Below are positions 1 to 13,391 of a DNA stretch of 64,000 bases, piece by piece. The notes below the pieces were generated by a model, which did no database searches, was not told the origin of the DNA, and saw nothing but the letters and a program-made list of their open reading frames with translations. A program made the translations under genes and the position numbers. Each line of letters opens with the position of its first letter. Within the stretch, counting starts at the first letter, position 1. The stretch is from Rhinopomastus cyanomelas (Eukaryota; Chordata; Aves; Bucerotiformes; Rhinopomastidae): NCBI GenBank assembly GCA_013400115.1, contig VXBP01004182.1:517563-581562 (forward strand). The letters run 5' to 3'.

Positions 1-301
1 TCCCTCCCCCTCCAAAAAAGAATTACTGTAAAATCACACTATTAATGTCAAATCGGTTGAACACATTTGTGAGTGAGCAGCTGTAACGATGCGCAGAACT
101 GGAGATCTTCAAATCGCCTAGATGTCAACTGGTTTGTTTTCTAATTTTTTTTTTTTTTGAGAGAAGCACAATTTCAGAGAAATCTTAAATGACAAATGCA
201 ACTAATTTTCTGTCTCAAAATATTGAATAGGTGGGTAATTATACAACCTATTAAGAAAAATATGTGTAGCAACCCACTGCTTGTTCATTCAGCTTCTCAA
301 C

Positions 302-1040
302 AGAATCACAGAACATTGGGGATTGGAAGGGACATCAAGAGATCATCTAGTCCAATCCACCCACTGCCACAGCAGGATTCACCTAGATTAAGTCACACAG
401 GGACATATCCAGGCAGGTTTTAAACATCTTCAGAGAAGGAGACTCCACAATCCTCCTGGGCAGTCCCTCCTAGTGCTCTGTGACCCTCACCACAAAGAAG
501 TTCCTTTTCACATTGATGTGGAACCTCCTCTGTCCCAGCTCACACCCATTGCCCCTTGTCCTATCATTAGATGCCACTGAGCAGAGCCTGGCTCCATCCT
601 CCTCACATCTGCCCTTTCCATATTTATCAAGATTAATGGGGTCACCCCTCAGGCTTCTTTTCTCCAAGCCAAAGAGATCCAGCTCTCTCAGCCTTTCCTC
701 ATCAGGGAGATGTTCCAGTCCCTCCATCATTGTGACTCTGTGCTGGACTCTCTCCAGCTGTTCTGTGTCCTTCTGGAACTAAGGGGCCCAGTACTGGCCT
801 CAAGGTTCCAGATGTGCTATCAGCAGGACAGAGTAGAGGGAAAGGGCAACCTCTCTTGATCTGCTAACCATGCTGCTTCTGATCCACCCCAGGATGCTGC
901 TGGCCTTTTTGGCCACAAGGACCTATTGCTGGCTCATGATCATCCTGCTCTCAACCAGGACCCCCAGGTCCCTTTCTCCTACACCGCTCTCTAACAGATC
1001 AGTCCCCAAACTATACTGGTACCTGGAGTTGTTCCTTTAG
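302..1040 (-). mobile_element. CR1 LINE 3' fragment, antisense
   Basis: The left end is the reverse complement of a CR1 tail (AATCACAGAACATTGGGG, then GATTGGAAGGGAC). The body follows the usual CR1 3' region: conserved blocks near 430-500 and 690-780 (frames reading like the reverse transcriptase C-terminal relic HLPDEERLRELDLF on the minus strand). About 740 bases survive, which makes it one of the longest copies here. It is truncated at its 5' end, as most CR1 copies are, and the coding relic is interrupted. Confidence 0.93.
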
Positions 1041-4000
1041 TTGTCTACTATTTGTTTTGGAAACATAGATGTGAGCTCAGTGTTGTGGTTTTTGCCTTAT
1101 TTGGGGTTGTTTTTGTGGAAACCCTTGCACTATTTTATTTTCTTCAATGATGCCGAGATGTTCAGTGTGAAATACTCGTTACTTCTGCTTGTTAGCTAGA
1201 TTTTGATGTAGAATCCAGAGAGGAAAACTTGCCTATGGAATACTCAATTTTTGAGTTTCCTAATGGTGTTTTAAAACACGGAAAATTAAGTGTCAGGAGG
1301 GGGAAATGTCACATAATGTGTGTCTGTCAATATTTGCAAAGAAAAGAAGTCTGTTGCTGAAGTGATTGTGAATACTCCAGTAACTTTCCATTCTCTTCTG
1401 ATGTTCCAGGAGTCACTTTCATAAGGTAGCAAAATGGCCTTTGTACTCAGTGATACTGCCTGGAGGACAAATTTAATATCGTTGGAATAATGGCTGCCTT
1501 TCGACAAACCAGGGACTTTGAAGTTAATGTTTAAATATTTAAACGGATTTGGCCTGCTGCCACTGAAGGAGAACAGTGTGTGCTTAATCCCCAGTCTCAA
1601 ACACTTCCCTGGGTAGCAAAAAAACCCAATTACTCAATATTGCTATCATCCAGTAACTTCAAAGATGATAATTCAGGACTAATCGTAACCCAGAGTGTGC
1701 TAAATGAGGACTGTTGATCTGTTTTTCCTGTTTAACTGAGGGGAATAGGAATTTTTACAGATGGTATCAGAACTTTTTACAAAACTTTTTAGATTAAATA
1801 GGAGAACTCATCTGTGGGGCCAGTAAAGAATAAGCCTAAAAGACACAGATCTGCAGGAAGGAATTTGAAACCAGTTGAAAGCTGGGCAACTTCTTATAAA
1901 GTGATTCAGATCACTTTATGGTTAAGCTAAGGTTTGATGAGTTTAAAGTTCAAACTTAATTTTGGAGTCTTTGTTCTTATGACTTGAAATGGAAAAAATT
2001 AAAGCAGAAAGCCAAGAGCAATTGCACACTGGCGTTCTTAAGATGTCTTGCCTTAATCCAGAGAACTGGAGTGGCTATGTCTGGAAGAGAGTGGGGCGCT
2101 TCGACCCTGGGACTGCATCTCTAATCCAGTCTTATTCTGACTTTAAGCTTACCAAGAACTCTGCTAAAAGCATCTCTCTTGGGGGAGTGCATCCCGCCTC
2201 TCTTGTGCCAGATGATGCAAACCCAGGTTTTCTGCCAAGCATCCCAAGTATTTTCTATTAGTGGCCTGGTCACAGCTATGCTGCTCTCCGTAGTCAAGGG
2301 GATGAAGCAGCCTACAAGGCTGACAGAGATCAGCCTGGCTGGGCAGCATAGGACAATTTTCTTCCCTCATCTTACTTTGTTACTCAAATCTCACATTAAA
2401 CATTGAATAGTAATTGAATATTTCAACAGGTGTGGATGCGAATCCTTCCATTTCAGAACTCTTCAGAAAAGTGTAAATCCCATAACTTCAAGCCTATGAA
2501 ATGACTACTTGGGGTTGCAACTTGCCAGGTAAAGTCATATTTCACTTAACTCTGATAAAGGTCTGGGGTATTTGCATTTGAGCATGGAAGTGAAATACTC
2601 TGGGTGGTCCAGTTAATTTCTTGAGCTCATGTTTGTGTATCCCAAGGAAAGGAACAATCCTGCAAAGGACCATCACAATTAATACGTTGTGTGTTATCAC
2701 ATGATTTATGTGGCCAGAAAGGGAGGTGTCTCAGTAAATGGGTATGAAATATGCACAGTGTTCAAAAGTGTCGTCCTGTCAGCAGCATGGGTGCTACAAC
2801 CCAGAAATCAGGATTGAATACTTAATATTGAAATGAATACTAGAAAGCAGTAGGAGACAAAAAATGTCTGATAACTTAGTGTGTTTGGATATTCCATTAT
2901 AAATCAAATACATTTCTACTTAAATGACAATTCCACTTGCTGTCCCAGGAAGAGACGACAGACTTGCTTTTAGTTGACCAGCTCTTCACATCACCTGCTG
3001 CTGGTTCAGGGGAAAAAGGGAAGATAGAACTCTGATAGGAACTCAGAGTACACTTTTTAGCTCTTTACAGATGCATAATAAAAGGATAACCAGTGTTTCA
3101 TCCCAGAATTGACAGTAAATACCTTGGCTAGAAAACTTTCAATAAGAACTTTACTATACCCTCCTTTTACAAAGTTATTTAAAAACCTTAATTCTGAAGA
3201 TAAAGGCTCTTTTATAACCCTTGTGTGTTAAGTTGAGTGAAGGAGAACAATGTGTTCAAGCTGTCGGCTCAACTCTGGGAGGTTTAGTGATGTGTGCATC
3301 ATGTGGCTGTATATAGGTGGATTGCCCTGACAGCACTCTTTAGTGCCCTTAGTCAGGGGAAGAGATGCTCTAGCCGTCAGAATCGTAGGCAAATAAGTCA
3401 AGAAACTTGTCTAAGCAAGTTTTCAAGTTTAATCAGTTGGTGAAATAGGAATGGATGGGTCATACGCAAGATAAATTTGGAATGTGCTCTGAAGGGAAGA
3501 GGAGAAGGAGGGCTGGTGATTCTGTGATGATATGATTCTGTATTGTGTTGGTGCTTGATTTTTTGCAGAGAGATGTTTTAGCTGTGTTTAAATAGAGTGG
3601 AAGCATGTTAATCTCCATCAGGGAGATTGTCATGGGCACAGTGGGAAGTAATTGAGCAGAAAAATCAACCTGCTTTTCAGAAATCCTTAAGGTTGTAACC
3701 AAGCAGTAACAATTTCAAATATTGACTCTGGGAAAGTCAGGTAATGGTGAGGTTATGGTTAGCACAGCAACCCTGCTGTGGCAGGGTTGGCACAGCAAGA
3801 GAGTGGTGGCCTGGAGCTTCAGCTGGTGGTGCTTTTGTTTTGGGGGTGGTGGTAGCATGTCTTGCTAGATGGTTATGTTTAACGTGTCCTGTTGTATCCT
3901 GTAAGCCAACTGAGAAGCAGAAGGATCTAGTAAAGCTCTGAATGAAGAATGCCTGTGGTGCTGAGTGGGGTTTGCTTCAAACTGAGTATCCTTCTAACCA

Positions 4001-4849
4001 ACACATACTTCCTGCTTTAGTTCTTTCAGATTTCTGTGTGGCATTAGCTTTTGCTCTGGGAGATGATTATTGCTGATAGATGGCTATTCCTATTCTACAG
4101 CTGCTCGGCATTCTGCTTTACTCTGAACTTTCTGGTGCAGTGTGCTTTTTCTGATGGTAAACACAATGAACTGGAGGGGACACTATTTGAGGTATCAGGA
4201 TGGGATCTCAATGACAGGCTGTGTAGTGCTAAAGTCTAGTTTCTTCCAGTATTGTAATCTTCCACAGGTAGTTCGGTGCAGCTGTAGTGTGCTGGTGTTA
4301 ATTGGAGTTTGACACCTATTGCCATCCAGATAACACTTGCAAGGCTCTTCCAGAAACAGAAAAAGACTTGGATTTGGCAGATAAAGTGCTTCAAGGCATC
4401 AAAAGAACTTTATGGTACAGAACTCGCTGGTTGATGTTGTTACCTAGGAACATGGGATAGCTTGAAGAGATTTCCTCTTGTGAAAGCAAGTGTTTTGTTC
4501 ATTTAGCATCTATTGCTTAAAGATGTTTTGGTAGTACAAGAGTTTACAAATATTTGTAGGAAAAAAGTTAGTTGATACTCAGCACCTTCTTTCAAGATTG
4601 ATGCAGTATCATTTCTCACTTATAATTGAAGATAACTATGCTGTTTCTTGTAATACTTATGTAGTTGTGTATCATCAGCAGGATGCACGTTATGCATTCT
4701 GTGTCTTAGATTCCCAACTTCTTTTTTAAAAGTATTAGAGTTGTTTTAAATGTTGTGACCTTTTAAAAGACTTTAAGGTGGTTTCATTTCTTACAGCTTG
4801 AAAATTCAGTCACTAGACATCACAGAATATCACGGAAGCACAAAACATG

Positions 4850-5347
4850 GAGTATTGTGTCCAGTTCTGGGCTCCTCAGTTCAAGAGGGATGTGGAGCTT
4901 CTGGAGAGAGCTCAGCGTAGGCAACGAAGATGATAAAGGAGGTGGAGCACCTCTCTTATGAGGAGAGGCTGAGGGAGCTGGGTCTCTTTAGCTTGGAGGA
5001 GACTGAGGAGTGACCTCATTAATGTCTATAAATATTTGAGGGGTGGGTGTCAGGAGGATGGAACTGGGCTGTTCTTGGTGTCATGTAGTGATAGGACGAG
5101 GGGCAGTGGTTGTAAGCTGGAACATAGGAGGTTCCACATCAACCTGAGAAGGACCTTCTTCATGGTGAGGGTGACGGAGCACTGGAACAGGCTGCCCGGG
5201 GGGGGGTTGTGGAGTTTCCCTCACTGGAGATATTCAAGACCCGACTGGACGGGTTCCTGTGTGACTTGGTTTAGGTGATCCTGCTGTGGCAGAGGGATTG
5301 GACTAGATGATCTTTCGAGGTCCCTTCCAATCCGTAGTGATTCTGTG
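4850..5347 (+). mobile_element. CR1 LINE 3' fragment, sense; left arm of an inverted pair
   Basis: It starts near a relic of the CR1 reverse-transcriptase C-terminus (block starting at GAGTATTGTGTCCAGTTCTG) and runs to the normal 3' tail (TAGTGATTCTGTGG). The gene relic carries stops and indels. It abuts a second CR1 copy in the opposite orientation at 5350, tail to tail. Confidence 0.93.
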
Positions 5348-5349
5348 GT

Positions 5350-5946
5350 TTGAGATTGGAAGGGACTTCTAAAGATTATCTAGTCCAATCCCCCTGTCAG
5401 AACAGAATTCACTTAGATCTAGCTGCACAGGAACATGGCTGGGCGGCTTTTAAATGTCTCCAGAGAAGGAGACTCCACAATGCCCCTGGGCACCCCCTGC
5501 CAGTGCTCTATCACTCTCACTACAAAAAAAGTTCCTTCTCATATTGATGTGGAACCTCCTCTGTTCCAGCTCACACCCGTTGCCCCTTGTCCTATCATTA
5601 GGTGCCACTGAACAGAGCCTGGCTCCATCCTCCTAACACCCACTCCTCACATATTTATCCACATTGAGGTCACCCCAAAGTCTTCTTTTCTCCAAGCTAA
5701 AGGAATCCAGCTCCCTCAGCCTTTCCTCATCAGGGAGATGTTCCAGTCCCTCCATCATCTTTGTAGTTTTGTGCTGGACTCTCTCCAGCAGTTCTGTGTC
5801 CTTTAACTGAGAGACGCACAACTGGACACACTGCTCTAGCTGTGGTCTCGCCATAGCAGAGTAGAGGGGGAGGAGAATGTCTCTCGATCTGCTAACCACC
5901 CCACTTCTGATCCACCCCAGAATGCCATTGGCATCTTGTCTACAAC
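5350..5946 (-). mobile_element. CR1 LINE 3' fragment, antisense; right arm of an inverted pair
   Basis: It begins directly after the tail of the preceding sense copy with GAGATTGGAAGGGACTTCTA. Its own terminal octamer repeats are missing. The remainder continues through the untranslated part to a relic of the reverse-transcriptase C-terminus (minus-strand frame near 5633-5899 containing LEHLPDEERLRELDSF). Together with 4850-5347 it makes a large imperfect palindrome. Confidence 0.93.
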
Positions 5947-8796
5947 AATGGAGACAAAGTTCTGTTCCTGGTTCAGAAAAAGAGATTAATTCAATTCTAA
6001 GTCTGTGTACACAAAGCCAGTGGTTTTTCTGAATTTAAAACATGGTCAATGAGCACATGCCACTCAGATTTGTCTTAATTTGAATGATGACTGTATTACT
6101 GTAGAGTTAATATAGCTGTCAGAATTATTTCACATTCAAATTGTCTTTGTTAAAATGTATTTATTTATATTTAGTACAATTCTTTTGTGCCCTGAGGAAA
6201 GAAATCCTTTCAGAGGATGAAGGTAAACACAACGCTGTTTTACATAACTAGTGCAGCGTTGCTTTCTGTTTTTTTCTTTTCCTGCAATGCTGAATTAATT
6301 AAGAAGGTTACAGTAAATAGGTGTAATAGCAAATTATACACTTCTAGAGTGTTTCTATGATGTGGTTCAAGTGAGTAAACAGGTCTTCAGTTCAGCTTTT
6401 TGTAAACACCTTACTCATCTTTCCTTGCCTGTAGCAGGTGGGACTAAGAGACTGTGGTTTATGTCACTTAAAAAGGTGAGGGAGAACTGTTAGTTCTGTA
6501 GGGCAAAAGGGAATAATTGTTTCATGTCCTGCAGAATGGCTTTTCTGAACAACTTTCTTTCCTCAGGCTACCTGAGAGTGGCTGAGATTAAATTTGCCTA
6601 TGCTGCTCTGCAGACATTTTAGTATAAAGTTATCTTCTAGGGTAGTTGTTTGTTGGAATTTCTGTTGCACGGGGGAGGGATGGTGGTGATGGGAAACACT
6701 TGCATGTCCCTGTGCTCCAAGTGCAGTCCTGTGCAGAAAGCACAGGTGATGCTCTGTGACCACTCCTGGGGACAGTAAGTGTTGTGGTGTAAATATGTAG
6801 CCTGGTTCTGTATTTGAGCTGTGGTAGCCCACAGCTTTATTGAAATTGCAATTTCAAAAGTCTTATGAATCCATCTTTGTCTCGCTCCAGACCTGGCTGG
6901 GCAAACCAGTTACTTGGTTGAAGAAAGCCCTTGTCCTTTATAGTAAATCAGGTCTGAAGCATTACAGAAAACACACCTTTGCAAGTAGAAACTATCTAAT
7001 CTGTGAAGTCCTTGTCAAACCTGCTCTTGGCATGTGTTGCCAGCAAGCAGGGAGATTTTATGCAGTGCTTGGCAGAGAGTCTAAGGGAAAATTCCTCAGC
7101 CTGAGCATTTTATTGCTGCGTGGCTGAACTGAGCTTTGAAAGTCAAAATCCCTTGGGAGGACTGTCTATAGGCTGGCTTCTATGGTTCTGTTGCCCCCCA
7201 TTTTTTTTTTCTTTTCTTAATTGTACTGATCTCTTACTGAGAAGAGATTTTGATGACTAATTTAATGCAGCCTTATCTTGTCTGTTTTAAAAGGCTTATG
7301 CTTTGACTATGGTAAGTAGTGTGTCTTTTCCCCCATTCCCTAGTGTGAGATGGTGCTGTATTCCAAATAACTTTACAAATGCTTCCCTTAAAGTTGTTTA
7401 TTCCATAGGTACAGAGGCAAGCTTTTTCTATGTGGCCCTTTAGAGTTTATTTTTTGCTGCTCAGAGGGTAATAAGATCAGTTGTACATTCTGGAGCTATC
7501 TGCCTAAATGTAGTCCAAAGTAAACCTTTGAATTATGTAGAAGCTGGTAATCTTTGTAAGGGAGGTTTGGTGGCTTCTATCAAATTATAACCACATACTG
7601 TCATGGGTCTAATGTTCCCTGATGTTTTAAATTTAACAGCTAAAACAGAAGCATTAATGGCTTCCACAGTTAATGCTGAAAGTATGCCAAGCTGGGACAG
7701 AAATGCTGAAGAAACCCCTCTGCAAGTGGTTTCCATATGTTGCTGACACATTATTTCCTGGAAGGCTGGTTGTATTGGCAAGGCTAGTATAATATGCCAT
7801 TTTCTATTAAAGTTTGGGAGGAACAATCAAGTTGCAGTTAAAATGGAAAACTGGGGATGATAAAAGAAGTCTGCTTAGTGCTTTTTTTGGGATTCTCAGT
7901 ATTTGAGATGATCTTTGCATGCTAAGATACTGTTCTTTTGTCTGTCTCGCTCTTCAGTGAAGCTAAATGCTAAAACAGGAGATACAAGTACTTCATATTT
8001 AAAGAGAAAGCTCAAGCCTTTAAAGGTGCTAAAGGCAATCTAATGTGTTTGTTCTTATGGGTAGGGAAAGATCTATACGCATGCCTGCATCTCTGTACCT
8101 CACATCTTCACTTCCGGCTTTGTAACCCTTGAGTAGGTCAGGTAACAAGGCTTTTCCAAAAAGCTTAAGATTGTCTTGTATAAAAAAACTTTTGTTGTCA
8201 CAGAAAGGTGAAAACGCATGCAAGAAGTGTGTACATGTGGGAAATAATGTCTAATACACTGATGTACTTATAAACAGGCAGAGTGGAAATCATGGTGGGT
8301 GTCAAGTGTCCTGAGCAGCCAGATGGGGTTAGCCCGAGGCCCTGTGGGCTAACGTCTGCAACCAGAAGATCTGGAAAAGTGCATTAAGCTGAATCTGCTA
8401 AAATGTTTAACAAAATGGGAACACTGGAACTGCTGTGGGCTCTGACCTACTACCCTTGTCTGTGTATGAGCACAGATACATTTTTTCAGACTGAAGAGGG
8501 GGGAAATTGCCACAGCTATTGTCACGGCTGACTAATGTGGTACTTTTCATTGCTGTCCAAAATGGTTCCTTTCTTTAACAGCTGGAGTGGAGGAATACAG
8601 GCTGGGAAGGCTGTGATGGGGACTGCTAACTTCATCTAATGGGATCTGAAGTGGTCATGTAGTGTCAATTACTGCCCAGGAATGGGTTTTTTCATCATTG
8701 AAGGGGAAAAAAGGAGAACTATATGGTTCTTGCACATCTTGTCCTGTTCCTGGTCACCCTAATCTAGATCAGGCTGGCTTTGGCAATGCATGTTCC

Positions 8797-8849
8797 AGTT
8801 GCACAGGAACATGTCCAGGTAGGTTTTAAACATCTCCAGAGAAGGAGAA
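8797..8849 (-). mobile_element. Short CR1 fragment, antisense
   Basis: About 50 bases match the internal part of the CR1 3' region (GCACAGGAACATGTCCAGGT followed by TTTTAAACATCTCCAGAGAA). The tail is absent, so this is an internal remnant or a copy split by later change. Confidence 0.75.
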
Positions 8850-9431
8850 CACTTACTTGTGTTGGCCCTGGGTAGGAGTTTTCCATCTGCGCTGCAGAGT
8901 GGTGAAATACTTGATAGATGAAATCAAAGCATTTCTGACTCACTTCTGATCATGATGATGGTTTTATGACTTCCAGTTCTGTTACATGTCTGTCTGATCT
9001 GGCAGCTGCTGTCTGGTGTTGATGCTTAGCAAAATTAAATAATGACTGACCAACATAAACCCAGAAATAGTGTTCTGATTCTGCTGCCCTCTTAATGATG
9101 GCTGTGTGTGATGACCTTGAAGATCAGCCTGAAAATTCAGCACAGCTTTCGAGAAGCTTGTGCATAGTGGGGCTGTACATAGAATCTTTGTATTGCCTGA
9201 CCCTGTGCAGAATCTACAAAAAGTTGCAGTAATTTTTTTCCACTCCCTTCATTTTGTTTTTAGGCAGTAGTAATGGAAAGACCCTTTATCTGTGTGTTCT
9301 AATTATCTTCTGCTACAGATGTGGATGTCTTAAATGTCCTTTAGCCCAAGCAATAGTACTGTATAGATTGCTAAGAAATCTGAGTGTCTGGTTATAGACT
9401 GAATGTTTAAAGTATACTAGGTCAGAGCAGT

Positions 9432-9528
9432 GTCACAGAATCACAGAACGTTAGGGATTGGAAGGGACCTTGAAAGATCATCCAGCCCCATCCTCCGACC
9501 ACAGCAGGACCACCTAGATCCAGTTGAG
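9432..9528 (-). mobile_element. CR1 3' end, antisense, short
   Basis: This is a reverse-complemented CR1 tail with two octamer units (TCACAGAATCACAGAACG), then GGGATTGGAAGGGACCTTGA and the DNA complementary to the GATCCTGCTGTGG block. Heavy 5' truncation leaves under 100 bases. Confidence 0.9.
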
Positions 9529-10140
9529 TCCTTTAAATTTGCTGCTGCTGTCACTGGCTTGTATGCAATCCAGGATTTCTCTCCATCAGACCTACAAAAC
9601 TAGCAGAGTCAAAGCCTAAAGAGTTAAATGTTAGATGAGCTGTATGGCAGACTGGGTATTTTATATGTGGCACTGAGTTCTAGAGACTACAGAGATTTAA
9701 TCCATGTGTACAAGTGGACCATCTGACCAAGTGGGCTGTACAGTGAAAGTTAATGTGTGATCAGCCCTTGCAAGAATGACAGAAGTTACTTTCTATAAAA
9801 CCAGACAAAGGAAGAACGAGGCAGTTTTTACCTGTTAATCACGTAGCTCCTATCAGGTTGGCAGTTACTCAAGGGTTATGAACTAGTTTATTATAAAACC
9901 AGGGTGCTGCTTTTTTCCCCTTGGTGGCACAGAGCCAGTACTTTGCTGGTGTGTGCAATGTCCTCTACTTGTGTGCATCTCTTCTCAAGGGGAGCCTGTA
10001 GCAGAAGCTGAAACTCACTTGAAGATATCAGGTATGGATGTGGCACTGGGGGTGTTAACACTTCTGTCACCGCCTGTGGCATTGGTTTTGGTTAGTCCTG
10101 AGTTGAAGTCAGAGCTTATGTTCCCGTAAAACATATACCC

Positions 10141-10241
10141 ATCCTGTGCGACTGGATCTAGGTGATCTTGCTGTGGCGGGGGGATCGGACTGGATGGTCT
10201 TTCCAAGTCCCTTCCAACCCCTAATGTTCTGTGATTCTGTG
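10141..10241 (+). mobile_element. CR1 3' end, sense, short
   Basis: The sequence runs from GTGCGACTGGATCTAGGTGA through the GGACTGGATGGTCTTTCC block to TTCTGTGATTCTGTG. It lies about 600 bases from the antisense copy at 9432, so the two form a head-to-head inverted pair. Confidence 0.9.
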
Positions 10242-13200
10242 AATACTTCCTGGAACCAGTTTATTGCTGTTTTATTAGATATTTTTCTCTGTCTGTAGTC
10301 AGTAGCATTGAATAGTTTTTTAAAGTGTATAACAGCTGGTCTTTAATTTGCGATGCTGCATCTGCAAAGTACTATGATGCTGTGCGTATGCAAAACTGCA
10401 GTCAGAACTCAGTGGCAGAATTTCTTTGAGAGAAAGTGGAAACTCTTCTTTGCTTGCTGTGGTCTCCTCTGAATGAACGAATGCTTCTGCACAGCAAACA
10501 TCTTTGAGTCTGCAAAAACTGAGCTGATTGAACTTGTGACCTGGTTGCCTTGAGACATACTAAGTATCTTGATTAGTTCTTCAGTTAGTACTGCAAAATA
10601 ATATCATAGCAAGCATGTTGCTTTTTCCAGTTTTTACAGACCATGTTGATCTGCTTTTCCAGATAAATTAATCATATTATAGATTTGTTAGGCAGAGTAA
10701 TCCAGTAGAGCTAAATAATGCCACTGTACTTACTGTATTTTCCTTGGCTGTAGATGGTGTTGAGAGCACTTCAAATGCTCTGTCAGCTAGTTCATATTAT
10801 ATGTCAGTGTTAAATATAGCCAGTTGATGGACAGTCTCTCAGTTCTAGAAGAGGATCTGAAAGGGCACACGGTGCATGGGAGCAGATGAATCTTTCAGTG
10901 GCCTTAACTATCTGATTCCATTGACACTCTTCACTGTACCAGCCAGAATACAATAATGTCAGCTACGTGTTGTGTAGCACACAGACTAGATTTGAGAACA
11001 CAGATGCTTCATAAAATAGTTCATGAACATGAAAGGTTCAGCACATAACCTGACCCAAGCAGTCTGGTTTCTGCTTACCTATTCAATAAAATCTTTCAAA
11101 AAGGATTCAAACCTTGATCTTCCAAGGAAGAACAAACCATAAATGTGCTGTTGTGGTTTGTTTTTTTCAAGTTCCACCTACTTACTTTAATTTTTACCTG
11201 AAAATTCATACTACTTTGTACAAGGACTTAAGCTGCTGCTGAACAGTTTAGCTGTGATATTGATCTTGTGGAAAACCATGCACAGCCTTTACAATGGCAG
11301 CGGGTAAACAACGGATGAATATATAAGTGACTGTGTGTGCAGTTGGGTATGGCATGAGACTTTGAAAACCCTATGAGTAGCCTTGTGCCACTTGTAGCAA
11401 GGGATGCAGCCTTACTCAGGCTGTGAGTGAGAACCTGTAGAGCTCTAAGTGCTGCAATATCCAAATGAGAGGATTGTTGGTATTTTTATGTGTGCATTCA
11501 GATAAGAAACTTTGGTTTTCTTTGATCACGCACTTGTTCTCAAACAATAGTAAAGTATACTTGCTTACTTAGGCAGTCCCTGGCTTGGATGTGCTTATCT
11601 CTATTACTTCCCTGAGTTTCATTTTATCAATTGCTGTAAAACTGGGAGAAATGTATAAGCATTTGCAGGACTTCCTGGACTAGGGGATTGCACCTCCAAG
11701 CATCCAAAGTAGTAGATGTCACTTTGAGCTGCTTTTTTCAAGTGTCTTTATCTAAGTAAAAGGGAGATGCAGTATATAAATCCATTGGAATGTCTGAATG
11801 GCTTGTATGCTTACAAATAATAGCCTAAACATGGACATGGAGACAAGAGCCTAGTGTTCTTAAAGACAGGCCAACAAGAGTGGCCAGAGTTTATGAACAA
11901 TTAAATAGAAAAGGATCCATCTTAGGAAAGCAGTGGTTATGTGCCAGAAGAGTCTGCAAGCTCTCCTGTGAATTGCTATACTTGGAGGACCAAATCACCC
12001 AAGGCCCTGAGTTTGTGGAAAGTCTGTTATACAACCATTTAGTCACAAGTAGGAGCAAGCTGCTAGGGTAGATGTACCTGTTAATGTGAATAACTATGTG
12101 TTCTGTGATTGTCTGGTATTGTGGTATTGTCATGGTTCGAGCACCTTATGGGAAGTCAGCACCTCTCACACAACTTTAGGATGCCTTATTTCTGTAGCTG
12201 TATCCTCAGTTGCCTTTCCACTTCTTCCATACCTTAGTGCCAAGATTTAACTGTGTATCATTCATGCTCCTTAGTTACTATCACTTGTATGTTACACTGG
12301 TGCTTCAGTCTTGAAGCAAGCTGGCAAATAGCTAAGAGGCAAAACCTGGTGGTTGTGCCTGTGACAGTGAGACGACTGCTTTGGTCAAATGTGCCTGCAA
12401 GATTGCTTGCAAGCATAACTTCCCTGTTATTTCTGCTTACCATAGCAAGTGTCTCATGTTGGCTTTGATTTTCAACTGAGGAAAGCATCCAGATGTCCCT
12501 TTGCTACCCTATGGTTTTGGGGGTTTTTGTTGGAAGTACAGCATTTTCACAGTGCCAGCACTGATGACGCTCTGTTCTTAAGCAAGCAGTGCAATTAGCA
12601 AGTCTCATGCACTTCTAGGATTATCTTTGTACTTACAATGTTGTACGTACGTTGTGTTTAAGTGAAGTTGTTTTAGGATCTTAACTCATCCTTGCCTCTA
12701 ATAGTTAGCATTAGATTAGCACCAGTCTAGTTCACGTCAGGGTGTGATGTTACTGAAACTGCACAGGCAGCTTTGAAACTGTGAGTCTGTGCATTAGGTG
12801 TTTTCCCAGTGCTTTGTGATGGAACACGTGTGAGCAACACTGGAGAGAGAGTGTGTTGGGAGGGATGTCTGGTCACTGCAGACTTCCTCCTGGATGCTAC
12901 AGTCTCTGCCTTCAGGTGTTCGTGCTAGAAAGGTCAGACTTGTGTGACCAGTTGTGATGTCGTCACATGAAATGGCTCAAGTAGTTTATGATCTCAATGA
13001 CTCTGGTTGTTGTGGCCTATAATATGGTTTTCTGCTGAAATGCAGGTGCTGATGGTGCATTTTGTTTGGTAACAAAACATGTTCAGCTGTTTAGAACACT
13101 TGTAGGCTGCCTTCCTTCATGTCTGGGCAAACCCTCTCCTTTCAGATTCATTCCTCACCTCATTCCCTCTCCGCCCCTTCCTGCAGGTTGTGCAAACATA

Positions 13201-13359
13201 GCTGATGGGTTTGAGTAAATACTGTGTGATAATGTGGCCGAAAGAACAGAGTTCCAGCTGGAGTACCAGAAGTGTAAATGATTCCTGTGTGTTGTGACAG
13301 TAACACAAACGGACTTGAGTTCTTGTAGTAATCTGTAATTCAAGCGGTACCTTTCTCTG

Positions 13360-13391
13360 TTGTAATTGGGTTAAATTGTAATTGGGTTACA
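13360..13391. repeat. 16-bp tandem duplication
   Basis: TTGTAATTGGGTTAAA is followed directly by TTGTAATTGGGTTACA, with one mismatch. Confidence 0.8.

Noticed and set aside
5633..5899. Minus-strand frame containing HLPDEERLREL
   Set aside because: CR1 ORF2 relic of the antisense copy 5350-5946; it is annotated as part of that element.
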